NCBI GenBank assembly: GCA_963807975.1 | Contig: CAWEDV010000002.1 | Coordinates: 248,001 to 312,000 of the forward strand | Direction of reading: 5' to 3' | Length of the DNA stretch: 64,000 nucleotides | Source of the DNA: JAACFF01 sp963807975 | Lineage (GTDB): Bacteria > Chloroflexota > Anaerolineae > Promineifilales > Promineifilaceae | Shown: positions 57,254 through 64,000 of the stretch, in pieces | How positions within the stretch are numbered: position 1 is the stretch's first letter | Layout of the letters: the number at the start of each line of letters is the position of its first letter | Notes under the pieces: model-generated | The model's input: the letters and a program-made list of their open reading frames with translations, nothing else | Database searches by the model: none | Told to the model about the DNA's origin: nothing | Made by a program: the position numbers and the translations under genes

Positions 57254-57388
57254 GGTTCATTTTGCACATATTTGGCTATTTTGTGCAGAAATTATGCACA
57301 CTTGTTCTCTTGATGATATAGTGCAGTATGAGTAAGCTGCAATATCTTTGTAACCGTACCGATATTTTTGCAGGGAGCAAGCATAACA

Positions 57389-58180
57389 GTGAAGAACTCT
57401 CGATTGTTAAAACGCCAGGAAGAGATCATACAGATTCTTACCAAGAAAAATTCGATATCAGTCAGTACTCTAGCTGATATGCTAGGCGTATCCGGCTGGA
57501 CAGTACGACGAGATCTGGCATCAATGGCAAGGGAGGGGCTGGTTCAGCGCCAGCATGGTGTGGTTTCACTCACAGCGCCTCGACCAATTCCTCCGTTTGA
57601 TACATTTGATAAGCGCAGCCGCAAGAATCTGGCTGAAAAACAGAGAGTTGGACGGGCCGCGGCTCGGCTGCTGAGGCCAAACCAGTACGTTGCCATCGGT
57701 GCAGGAACTACAACCACACAAGTCGCGCGGGAGCTTGCTCGACTCGACAACAAACCGATGCATATCATGACCAATGCGTTGAACATCGCCCTGGACTTGG
57801 TGCTGAGTCCCAACCTGCAGATCACATCTACTGGGGGAGACGTGCGAAGCGATCACTACACGCTGACCGGCCCAGTAATGGAACGCGCCTTGCGTGCACA
57901 CTATTATGATATTGCTGTGATTGGGGTAAGTGGCGTTACTCTAAAAGAAGGATTAACCGTAAACAGCCAACTCGACTCTATTGCGCTGCAAATTATGATT
58001 GAACAATCTCGACGACTGATGGTGGTAGCTGACTCTAGTAAAGTTGGTCAAGTTCACTTTGTTCACCTTGCCACATTAGCTGAAGTAGACGTCATGGTGA
58101 TGGATCGCGCTGCACCTCTTTCATTCTGCAAAGCATTAACTCAGATGGGTATTAAACTGGTTCTGGTGGACCTTGTTTAG
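57389..58180 (+). CDS. DeoR/GlpR-family transcriptional regulator
   Basis: 263 residues from the GTG at 57389 (MKNSRLLKRQEEIIQILTKK), chosen because family members start at this point; the open frame extends 7 codons further to a TTG. An N-terminal winged HTH is seen (ISVSTLADMLGVSGWTVRRD, then MAREGLVQRQHGVVSL). The DeoR sensor domain follows with RVGRAAARLLRPNQYVAIGA, GTTTTQVARELARL, ILTN-like MTNALNIALDLVL and a phosphosugar-binding C-terminal half. It usually represses in the absence of a sugar phosphate. Divergent from the kinase operon, with palindromic sites between them. Confidence 0.9.
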   Translation: MKNSRLLKRQEEIIQILTKKNSISVSTLADMLGVSGWTVRRDLASMAREGLVQRQHGVVSLTAPRPIPPFDTFDKRSRKNLAEKQRVGRAAARLLRPNQYVAIGAGTTTTQVARELARLDNKPMHIMTNALNIALDLVLSPNLQITSTGGDVRSDHYTLTGPVMERALRAHYYDIAVIGVSGVTLKEGLTVNSQLDSIALQIMIEQSRRLMVVADSSKVGQVHFVHLATLAEVDVMVMDRAAPLSFCKALTQMGIKLVLVDLV

Positions 58181-58499
58181 TTCTAGGTGTTTTAAATTGC
58201 AGTGCTGAACTGAAATCTTCTCCATCAATCGAATCGCTAGTTTCTGGATACACATTCTGATGTTTCGGCATGGATCAACAGAGCATCACGTCGTATTGGT
58301 TCCGCTGTTTGAGTATAAGAACACCAATCTCTACACATACTTGGTAAAGAACTCGCACCCAGCAAAGTCATATCAATTCGGGATTCGGCGGAGAAGATGA
58401 TCTGACTGGCACATATATTGGTCGAGGTGAGGTCCTTGCAGGGTACGGGGGATTGTCGCGTGCAGAAGGTGAGGGCGGCGTGTAAAACTATTTCCGCTG

Positions 58500-58528
58500 T
58501 TGACAGCGTCAGTCATAGGTAGTACAGT
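58500..58528 (+). promoter_or_regulatory. Sigma70-like promoter of the small alpha/beta-barrel gene
   Basis: TTGACA (58500-58505) and TACAGT (58523-58528) are exactly 17 bases apart. Transcription would start near 58535, about 74 bases before the ATG. The rest of the 428-base gap from 58181 holds no gene I can support. Confidence 0.7.
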
Positions 58529-58608
58529 ACGATTATACAGCAGACATTCCCCTAGGTAACCCTCTTGGATCGCATCTGACTTCAAATAACAGTCACAATG
58601 GAGAAACT

Positions 58609-58902
58609 ATGATCACGCTTTTTGGCCAACACAAGGTGAAAGATTTCGACGCATTTATGCAAGCGGGAGCAGACGCTCTGGAGGAGGATAACCAGCGCAG
58701 CAAAGATGCGGGTATCCAGCACACGAGCGCCTATCGCTTGGCCGATGGGGAAGGGGTGCTGGTTATTCACGAGTTTGACGATCTAGAAGCGGCGCAGAAT
58801 TACGCGCGCTTCACGGAATCGGAAGAATTCGTGGCGATGGTGGAATGGATGGGAGGCATTCTGCCGGGGAACTTTTGGATTGGGGAAAAATTAGAAATGT
58901 AA
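58609..58902 (+). CDS. Small dimeric alpha/beta-barrel (ABM-like) protein, unknown function
   Basis: 97 residues. The pattern beta (MITLFGQHKVKDFDAFMQAG), long helix, strand (HTSAYRLADGEGVLVIHEFD), helix (LEAAQNYARFTESEEFVAMV) and final strand (FWIGEKLEM) fits the ferredoxin-like barrel of antibiotic biosynthesis monooxygenase-type and DUF1330-like proteins. No catalytic residues can be assigned. Ribosome site GGAG 6 bases before the ATG. Transcribed alone from the promoter at 58500 and followed by a hairpin. Confidence 0.75.
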   Translation: MITLFGQHKVKDFDAFMQAGADALEEDNQRSKDAGIQHTSAYRLADGEGVLVIHEFDDLEAAQNYARFTESEEFVAMVEWMGGILPGNFWIGEKLEM

Positions 58903-58993
58903 TTGTTCTGTAAGTGAACAAGGAACTGTGAACGAAGAAACAGTAAATGGAGCGAGGTTCCGTTTCCTGTTTTTTTGTTGTGTGAGCAAAAAT

Positions 58994-59020
58994 GCTGCCG
59001 GCTTTCTAGAAGCTGGCAGC
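58994..59020 (+). terminator. Hairpin after the small alpha/beta-barrel gene
   Basis: GCTGCCGGCTT (58994-59004) pairs with AAGCTGGCAGC (59010-59020): 11 pairs including one G-T, with a 5-base loop, followed by TTGTTATT. A reasonable intrinsic terminator, although the T-run is broken. Confidence 0.65.
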
Positions 59021-59155
59021 TTGTTATTCGCTAGACAAATCGTCTCACCCTGTAGGATGCAAATACTAGAGTGATCCCATATTTGCTTGAGAATTCATAC
59101 CAAATCTGACCAATCTTTTTCCGCTGATAGAGACCGTCTTTTCGCTAATTGAGGT

Positions 59156-59587
59156 TTGGATTCTATGATTTGGTCGACCATAGCTCAACAAGAGCGTGAT
59201 GCCAATTATATTTGCCTGATTCGGGGCAATGAGAGCCAGTATATTGATTCCTTTGACACCGTTTTCGAGTCAGATGGAATCAACATCATCTGCACGCCAT
59301 TCAGGGCACCGAATGCCAACTCATTTGCAGAGCCATGGGTAAAACCTTTGAGGGTTGAGTGCCTTGATAACCACCTTGTCGTGAATGAGTCCCACCTGCG
59401 TCGAGTGCTTATTAAATATGTGGATTACTACAGCTCAAGAAAGCCACACCAAAGCCCTTTTCAGCAGTCTCCAATCCCCTCTCACCAACCAATATCATCT
59501 GGCATGATTCAATGCCGAAAAGTACTGGGTGGTATCACTAACGACTACTTCCGAGTTCCGGAAAATGCTGTCGTTTCTATGAGCTGA
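59156..59587 (+). pseudogene. Integrase (rve-core) fragment, C-terminal half
   Basis: 143 residues align mentally with the second half of Chloroflexota integrases of the IS3/IS481 kind: SFDTVFESDGINIICTPFRA, PNANSFAEPWVKPLRVECLD, HLRRVLIKYVDYYSSRKPHQ and CRKVLGGITNDYFRVPE. The upstream part of the catalytic domain is absent, and where homologues read R-D-x-D the sequence has R-G-N-E, so it is inactive. The catalytic Glu position (S-F-A-E) is kept. No terminal repeats could be placed around it. Confidence 0.75.
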
Positions 59588-59619
59588 AACTCGCACAATC
59601 TAGTGCCCCCAACGAAAAA

Positions 59620-59638
59620 CCCAGATATGTGATCTGGG
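59620..59638 (+). terminator. Hairpin after the integrase fragment
   Basis: CCCAGAT (59620-59626) and ATCTGGG (59632-59638) with a 5-base loop, preceded by GAAAAA and followed by CTTTCTT. A typical small intrinsic terminator, usable from either side. Confidence 0.6.
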
Positions 59639-59756
59639 CTTTCTTCACTCTACCATTGGCAAGGCATTTTGCTGTCTGATATTCTTCAAAGACGGATTAT
59701 TATCGGAGAATCAGCAGATCTTTGTAGGCGACTCAAGGTTCTCTGCCAATATCTAG

Positions 59757-60083
59757 TTGTCCAATAAACATAATTCTGTGTGCGAGATCTCCCTTGGATC
59801 CGTCACCATAGTTTTTGCACTATACGAGGTCAGGAGCGCGCGTGAAGAGTGCCAAGATAATGTCCAAATTCTCAACGAAACTCATCTCCATCGCGTTCTT
59901 CAAACCTACATTGAGTATTACAATAACCGTCGGCCACATCAGTGCCTGAAGCAACAAAGGACCATCCCATACTCAGAGACCACGAATACGGGGACTGTTC
60001 AACGACGGCAGCTTCTCGGCGGCGTCTTAAATGATTACTATCGAACGCCTGGCAACCATTCGATTTCACCTCAATTGACCTAG
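59757..60083 (+). pseudogene. Second integrase fragment, C-terminal end
   Basis: From about 59830 the frame reads VRSAREECQDNVQILNETHL, HRVLQTYIEYYNNRRPHQCL and QRRQLLGGVLNDYYRTPGNH, the last 80 residues of the same integrase type as the fragment at 59156-59587, but a different copy (about half the residues differ). The first 25 residues of the open frame are unrelated. Two separate 3' ends within 500 bases suggest nested or successive insertions. Confidence 0.7.
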
Positions 60084-60512
60084 ACCTAACTGATTAGTTC
60101 CCTCAAGCAGTTCTGACATTGGTCAGGGCAAATATCTATATGCTTATTTACTGTTCGACGGCCGAATTAACGACCGTTATTCAGTCTGGCGTATCAATTA
60201 ATCCCGATAAACTTCAAAAGATCGTGAGGTATTTCTCTTTTTCTCAACAAAAAACGCCGTGTTTTCTGCTTCTAAATTCTTGGATTCGTTTTTTACATAT
60301 TACGCGGTCTACTGGCACGCTTATAAATCCGAAATACGGTGGAATAATACTCATTTCAAGCCACCTGGATTTATTTAGGTCCACTTCTCTTGCAGCAATC
60401 GTGCTCAGTAATTTCAACCTATTCACGATTCGCTGCTGTTTAAGTAACACTCGCCACTGGGCGTTATGTGGATATGGTTCTTTCATGGTACGGCTCACAG
60501 AGCAGGTGAGTT
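60084..60512. other. AT-rich region without a supportable gene
   Basis: About 430 bases between the integrase remnant and the DUF1295 gene's stop. Frames on both strands are open in part (a 166-codon one on the plus strand runs into the DUF1295 gene antisense) but have no family pattern, ribosome site or plausible composition. I see nothing else. Confidence 0.5.
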
Positions 60513-61397
60513 TCAAATTCGGGGAATCAGCACCGGTGTGCGTTCTTTGTAAGCCTCGTACTCATCCTGACCACCCCATTTTTCGTCAGCCCTCTTCTCA
60601 AGCAAAGGTATCCCACTGACACGGGTGAGCAGCAACGTCACAAAAAGCGGCGAAATCAGTGTGATCCACTGCCAGCCCCTGAGAATGGGCACAGCAATGA
60701 TCGCCACGCCGATCCAGAGTATGATCTCACCGAAGTAGTTAGGGTGGCGGGACCGTGCCCACAGACCGGTTCGAATGAATCTACTCTCGTTGTCCGGATC
60801 TGCACGGAAGCGACTTTTCTGGATATCGGCTACGACTTCAAAGACAAATCCGAAAACCCATGTTAGAAAGCCAATCAAGGCAAACAAACCCAACTCCTGG
60901 CGAGTTGTAGTGGTGATAGCAGCGAGCGCAGCGGCAACGGTAAAAGAAACCCACAAACCTTGTATGGTCCAGAAGTTGAGGAAACGGAAGAAGGAAGGTT
61001 TAATCTCATCAAAACGGCCGTCCTTACCGGCCTTATGGATGCGGAGGAACAGAAAAGTACCCAAGCGGATCGCCCAGATGGTCACCAAGGCGAGCAGTAG
61101 AAGCGATCGGCTGTCGACAACTGGGTTGAGAAGTACCGCCATAAATGTCACGGAGATGTAGGTAGCACTTCCGATAAGGTCGAAGAATTTTTCGGTCTGT
61201 AATAGAAATGATGGGATAAAGGCCAGCCACTGGATCAAGAAGGCCAACCCAACCGAGAATGCGAAGAGTGGTATCCCAAGGACGGAAGCTCCACCCTGGC
61301 TGCCGACCCAAGCGACGCCAAAGCCGATCAGTATGACAATGGGAATGGTGACCAATGCATTGCGATCTTCTATCTTCATGAGATTATAATACTCCAT
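60513..61397 (-). CDS. DUF1295 (steroid 5-alpha-reductase-like) membrane protein
   Basis: 294 residues (or 288 from the Met at 61379, MKIEDRNALVTIPIVI). Seven or so hydrophobic spans; the family motif cluster is GLWARSRHPNYFGEIILWIG with SRFRADPDNESRFIRTGLW before it and QDEYEAYKERTPVLIPRI at the end. The R-H-P-N-Y-x-G-E block binds the cofactor in related reductases and isoprenylcysteine methyltransferases. Lipid reduction or methylation in the membrane is possible; no partner gene is adjacent. Confidence 0.88.
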   Translation of the reverse strand: MEYYNLMKIEDRNALVTIPIVILIGFGVAWVGSQGGASVLGIPLFAFSVGLAFLIQWLAFIPSFLLQTEKFFDLIGSATYISVTFMAVLLNPVVDSRSLLLLALVTIWAIRLGTFLFLRIHKAGKDGRFDEIKPSFFRFLNFWTIQGLWVSFTVAAALAAITTTTRQELGLFALIGFLTWVFGFVFEVVADIQKSRFRADPDNESRFIRTGLWARSRHPNYFGEIILWIGVAIIAVPILRGWQWITLISPLFVTLLLTRVSGIPLLEKRADEKWGGQDEYEAYKERTPVLIPRI

Positions 61398-61538
61398 TTT
61401 AACATAATGTCCGGCCGAAATTGGAAATTGGCCTTGCTCTGTCGACCCGGTGTCATCTGATGCAGCGGTTGTCTTGGTCCTTAACAGGTCGTAGCGATCA
61501 TATTTCCAGATGGGTATGGAACGGTCATGATCGTTTAT

Positions 61539-62216
61539 CTAAAAACCACGCTGCTGACTTTGCCAGGGAGGATCTGCTTTCTGTATGAACTCAGCCACGC
61601 TGGGTCCCGCCAGCTGCCGCAAGCGCCAAGTACCGTATAGGTAACTAACGATAAGTAACATTAGTGTGGCTGGCCAGCCCAACACAAGATTGAGCCCTGC
61701 CAGTCGAGAAACTTGCTGTTCTTGAAATAGGTTCAGTTGCAGGATGACACGCAAGAGAAAGTATAAGGTCCACAACCATGTCACTTCGGAATAGGCGGGG
61801 CGTACCTGCGGATGCCAATACCACGATCGGGGCCAGCGGCGAGCCAGATGACTGGTCCATGCCGCCATCGGGCGGCCCGTCAAGATACTAGCCGCAGCCA
61901 GCAAGACGATACCTATTCCGGTCACTATGCTAGGCAAAAAGAAACCTTCTTCTCTGTCCAGGATATGAGCCACAGCAATGGCGAGCAACACCCCCAGGAG
62001 TCCGCCTATGGCCGATAGCGCCGATTGACGACGAGTCAAGCGCCATCCAATCACGAGAATCGCCAGAAATAGAGCTCCCCATACAGCATAAGTAAAGCCT
62101 AATCCCTTGGCCAAAACAAAGAACAATGCAGGCGGCACAAGGGCGTCAATCACACTACGACCGCCAACAACCACGGACTGCACTTCATGAAGGACTTCAT
62201 GTAGTCTATTTGACAT
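61539..62216 (-). CDS. DUF3159 family membrane protein
   Basis: 225 residues with about six membrane spans. GGRSVIDALVPPALFFVLAK, LSAIGGLLGVLLAIAVAHIL, EGFFLPSIVTGIGIVLLAAA and VRPAYSEVTWLWTLYFLLRV then ILQLNLF follow the DUF3159 pattern, including the R-x-A-Y-x2-V/A-T-W-L-W block. Function unknown in all members. Better known in Actinobacteria but also present in Chloroflexota. Stands alone, with a 141-base gap to the DUF1295 gene. Confidence 0.8.
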   Translation of the reverse strand: MSNRLHEVLHEVQSVVVGGRSVIDALVPPALFFVLAKGLGFTYAVWGALFLAILVIGWRLTRRQSALSAIGGLLGVLLAIAVAHILDREEGFFLPSIVTGIGIVLLAAASILTGRPMAAWTSHLARRWPRSWYWHPQVRPAYSEVTWLWTLYFLLRVILQLNLFQEQQVSRLAGLNLVLGWPATLMLLIVSYLYGTWRLRQLAGPSVAEFIQKADPPWQSQQRGF

Positions 62217-62371
62217 AGGATAGTCTACTTAACAGATCAGGACGAGTCAATTGCATATTTTGAACACATTATCAAAGCTAGTATTGTAGACAATTCCAGA
62301 AATCTAAATGTGGGCAAGGTCTAGCAAATCGGGCAAGCTGGGCCTTCGCTTGTACTTGCCCTGACCTTGAC

Positions 62372-62611
62372 CTAGGTCTCATCTACTTGCCAGGAATCAT
62401 TGGTTTGCTTCAAATGATGGCGGATGCGCTTAACGATTTCAGGGGTGTATTGCTGGATACGGCGGAAGATAATGGTGTGACCTAGCGACAAACCGCGTTC
62501 CGACATCATTTCCTCCAAATCACGGTAATTGAATGAATATCCGAAATACCACCGGACTGCCAGAAGGATGATATAGGACTCCTGATGTCGCCGATAGAAG
62601 GGCTTTTTTGT
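62372..62611 (-). pseudogene. IS6-family transposase remnant (N-terminal 80 residues)
   Basis: The minus strand reads KPFYRRHQESYIILLAVRWY, FGYSFNYRDLEEMMSERGLS, LGHTIIFRRIQQYTPEIVKR and HHLKQTNDSWQVDET, then TAG. This is the start of IS6/IS26-type transposases (R-x-Y-S-x-S-Y-R-D-L-E-E, ...N-D-S-W-x-V-D-E-T-Y), cut exactly where the first catalytic Asp region begins. The usual M start is missing because the 5' end is also degraded. The remaining DDE domain and the right end are gone. Confidence 0.78.
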
Positions 62612-62681
62612 CGCCGCCTTGTTATGTTATGATTAAGGTATAAAGCGGCGAAGGTTACTTGAGCGCATTATTTTTGCAATA

Positions 62682-62829
62682 GAACCAGGCCGCCTGTACC
62701 GGGATTGCCCGTGCCCAGGTCAAATGGTTTCCAGACCCGGCCGACGATATTCATATCAACCGCCCGGTAGAATTGGCCCAACTTATCCTGAAGTGGGCCA
62801 CACATCTAAGCATTGACAGAGGCGAGTAA
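62682..62829 (+). pseudogene. Alpha/beta-hydrolase C-terminal tail remnant
   Basis: The frame after a TAG reads NQAACTGIARAQVKWFPDPA then DDIHINRPVELAQLILKWAT and ends at a TAA at 62827-62829, one base before the next gene's ATG. W-F-x-D-x-x-H-D-I-H-x-x-R-P-x-E-L-A is the usual end of alpha/beta hydrolases with the catalytic His (here I-H). The rest of the gene appears replaced by the IS6 remnant region. Its close spacing to the next gene suggests the two were once an operon. Confidence 0.5.
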
Positions 62830-62830
62830 T

Positions 62831-63916
62831 ATGATCAACCCGGGTGTTGTTTGTCTTTTGGGAGGTGGCGCTGCCATCCCCGCCAGCGGTAAATCACACG
62901 AATATCTGGCCCAGCGGTTGCCGCCTCGGATGCGGATTGCTGTTTTGGAAACGCCAGCCGGATTTGAGCTAAACTCAGACATGGTAGCGGCCAAATTGGC
63001 CAGATTCATCGAACAGCGCCTGCAGAATTATGCACCGCGAGTCGAAGTGGTGGCTGCGCGCAAGCGTGGCACCCCGTTCAGCCCTGACAAGCATGAGATT
63101 GTTGCCCCTATCCTGAGTGCTGACAAGATCGTCCTTGGCCCGGGCAGTCCCACCTATGGCGTCCGTCAGCTGCAAGATAGCCTAGCGTTAAGTTATATCA
63201 AAGCACGGCAGTGGCAAGGTGGATTTCTGCTGATCTCCAGCTCAGCGACACTCTCTTTCAGCCAATGTACGATGCCAGTTTACGAAATCTACAAGGTTGG
63301 CGAAGAGCTCCATTGGCAAGCAGGACTCGATTACTTTGCTGACTATGGTCTGGAGCTAACGATTGTGCCCCATTGGAACAACAATGATGGGGGAGCGGAT
63401 TTGGACACCAGCCGCTGCTATGTGGGAATGGCCCGTTTTGAACCATTATTGGAAATGCTACCACCTGGGCAAACTGTTTTGGGCCTTGATGATCATACTT
63501 CGGCCATGTTAGATTTCCAGAGCGGTCTGGTTACGGTTATCGGCGGCAGTAGTATCACCATATTATCAGATGGTAAGCAGAGGCAATTCGAGAGTGGTGC
63601 GCAGTTTAATCTAGAGGAACTGGGCAATTGGCACCTACCATCCAGCGATCAACTTCCCGATGACATCTGGCAGGCGGCTGACGTTGCTTGGCAGGAGCGC
63701 CTGGTCAGAGACGCCCAACCTGAGGCACCTGACGCGGTTCTCACGCTGGCCAAACAACGAATGCAAGCTCGGGCCCACAGAGACTGGCAGTTGGCAGATT
63801 CATTGCGCGATCAAATTGCCGCGGCTGGCTGGCATATAAAAGATACAGCTACTGATTACGAGCTCGAACCTATCGGATTCAGAGGCGGGGAATGCGCAGC
63901 AATATGCAAAAACTAG
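62831..63916 (+). CDS. S51/glutamine-amidotransferase-like protein fused to a CysS/YqeB-type C-terminal domain
   Basis: 361 residues from the ATG at 62831 (MINPGVVCLLGGGAAIPASG), with GAGG 8 bases upstream; a TTG at 62813 is less likely. Residues 1-230 resemble the flavodoxin-like fold of S51 peptidases/cyanophycinases: VVCLLGGGAAIPASG, KIVLGPGSPTYGVRQLQDSL, and LLISSSATLSFSQ as a possible nucleophile elbow. Residues about 290-345 (MQARAHRDWQLADSLRDQIA, AAGWHIKDTATDYELEP) match the C-terminal helix-turn of cysteinyl-tRNA synthetase. Such fusions are annotated as CysS/YqeB C-terminal domain proteins, without known activity. The final residues come from the 28-bp repeat, whose TAG ends the gene. 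Confidence 0.75.
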   Translation: MINPGVVCLLGGGAAIPASGKSHEYLAQRLPPRMRIAVLETPAGFELNSDMVAAKLARFIEQRLQNYAPRVEVVAARKRGTPFSPDKHEIVAPILSADKIVLGPGSPTYGVRQLQDSLALSYIKARQWQGGFLLISSSATLSFSQCTMPVYEIYKVGEELHWQAGLDYFADYGLELTIVPHWNNNDGGADLDTSRCYVGMARFEPLLEMLPPGQTVLGLDDHTSAMLDFQSGLVTVIGGSSITILSDGKQRQFESGAQFNLEELGNWHLPSSDQLPDDIWQAADVAWQERLVRDAQPEAPDAVLTLAKQRMQARAHRDWQLADSLRDQIAAAGWHIKDTATDYELEPIGFRGGECAAICKN

Positions 63917-63928
63917 GATCCAGCCCCT
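63901..63928. repeat. 28-bp dispersed repeat, copy 2 (putative element end)
   Basis: 25 of 28 bases equal the copy at 30624-30651, same orientation. It provides the last codons and TAG of the preceding gene, so an element probably inserted at the 3' end of that gene. The 72 bases to the window edge contain no recognisable gene; an integrase may start just outside. Confidence 0.65.
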
Positions 63929-64000
63929 TTGCCCAAATAAGCCAAATAGAGCCCGTTTAATGAGTAGAACTTTCGCCTATCAATGCAAGCAAATTCAAAT

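Noticed and set aside
60119..60619. 166-codon plus-strand frame
   Set aside because: No recognisable domain, overlaps the DUF1295 gene antisense, no ribosome site.
1..64000. CRISPR arrays, tRNA or rRNA genes, prophage modules
   Set aside because: None of the characteristic repeats, cloverleaf or structural-gene patterns was seen while reading the window.

Overview
The window looks like a chromosomal segment of a heterotrophic, carbohydrate-scavenging bacterium, most plausibly a Chloroflexota member (Anaerolineae/Caldilineae type). This rests on gene content: a DUF5107-TPR protein beside URO-D-family genes and an RbsABC-type transporter, a giant substrate-binding/histidine-kinase/AraC hybrid regulator, a DUF3159 protein, and Chloroflexota-like integrase remnants. 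It is an inference; there is no rRNA or marker gene. I see no tRNA, rRNA or CRISPR.

Region 1 (1-28005, all minus strand) is one compact surface-polysaccharide locus, read from a UDP-GlcNAc-type 6-dehydrogenase (28005) leftwards: a secreted GH-A-like hydrolase, an O-antigen polymerase/ligase with TPRs, the ABC exporter Wzm/Wzt, a kinase-like/methyltransferase fusion, FkbM and TylF methyltransferases, many GT2 and GT4 glycosyltransferases, two sulfotransferases, a nonulosonate (sialic-acid-like) module (NeuB, GmhA-like SIS isomerase, fused NeuA-HAD), a polysaccharide deacetylase and the start of another GT4. Genes 17006-28005 are intact. Between 883 and about 17000 nearly every gene is cut into successive frames by single-base indels, although the frames rejoin into textbook family sequences and the start/stop overlaps survive. 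Each is reported as one frameshifted gene. Long-read consensus error is the simplest explanation, real decay the alternative.

Region 2 (28006-30883): a divergent intergenic stretch, a second GH-A-like secreted protein with CARDB and InlB-type repeats, and an integrase remnant beside a 28-bp repeat that recurs at the right edge of the window (63901).

Region 3 (30884-57201, all minus strand) is a large catabolic locus, with a DeoR-type regulator on the opposite strand (57389). In transcription order: a 36-codon leader ORF, FGGY kinase, SDR, SIS-domain isomerase, FAD oxidoreductase, MetE-like protein, phosphotriesterase/lactonase-like protein, a URO-D-like protein, KDPG-type aldolase, a LacI-sensor/histidine kinase/REC/REC/AraC hybrid, a lone receiver protein, a sugar-binding lipoprotein with two tandem near-identical binding domains, its ABC ATPase and permease, a B12-binding corrinoid protein, three URO-D-family proteins interleaved with a mutarotase-like protein, and a DUF5107-TPR protein. 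My reading is import and oxidation/aldol cleavage of a sugar or sugar acid coupled to corrinoid-dependent methyl transfer, i.e. possible O-demethylation of a methylated sugar. This is the best candidate for an undescribed system here.

Region 4 (58181-64000) is accessory: a small dimeric alpha/beta-barrel protein with a clear sigma70-like promoter, fragments of integrases and of an IS6-family transposase, a DUF1295 membrane protein, a DUF3159 membrane protein, an alpha/beta-hydrolase tail, and an S51-like protein fused to a CysS-like C-terminal domain whose stop codon lies in the repeated element end.
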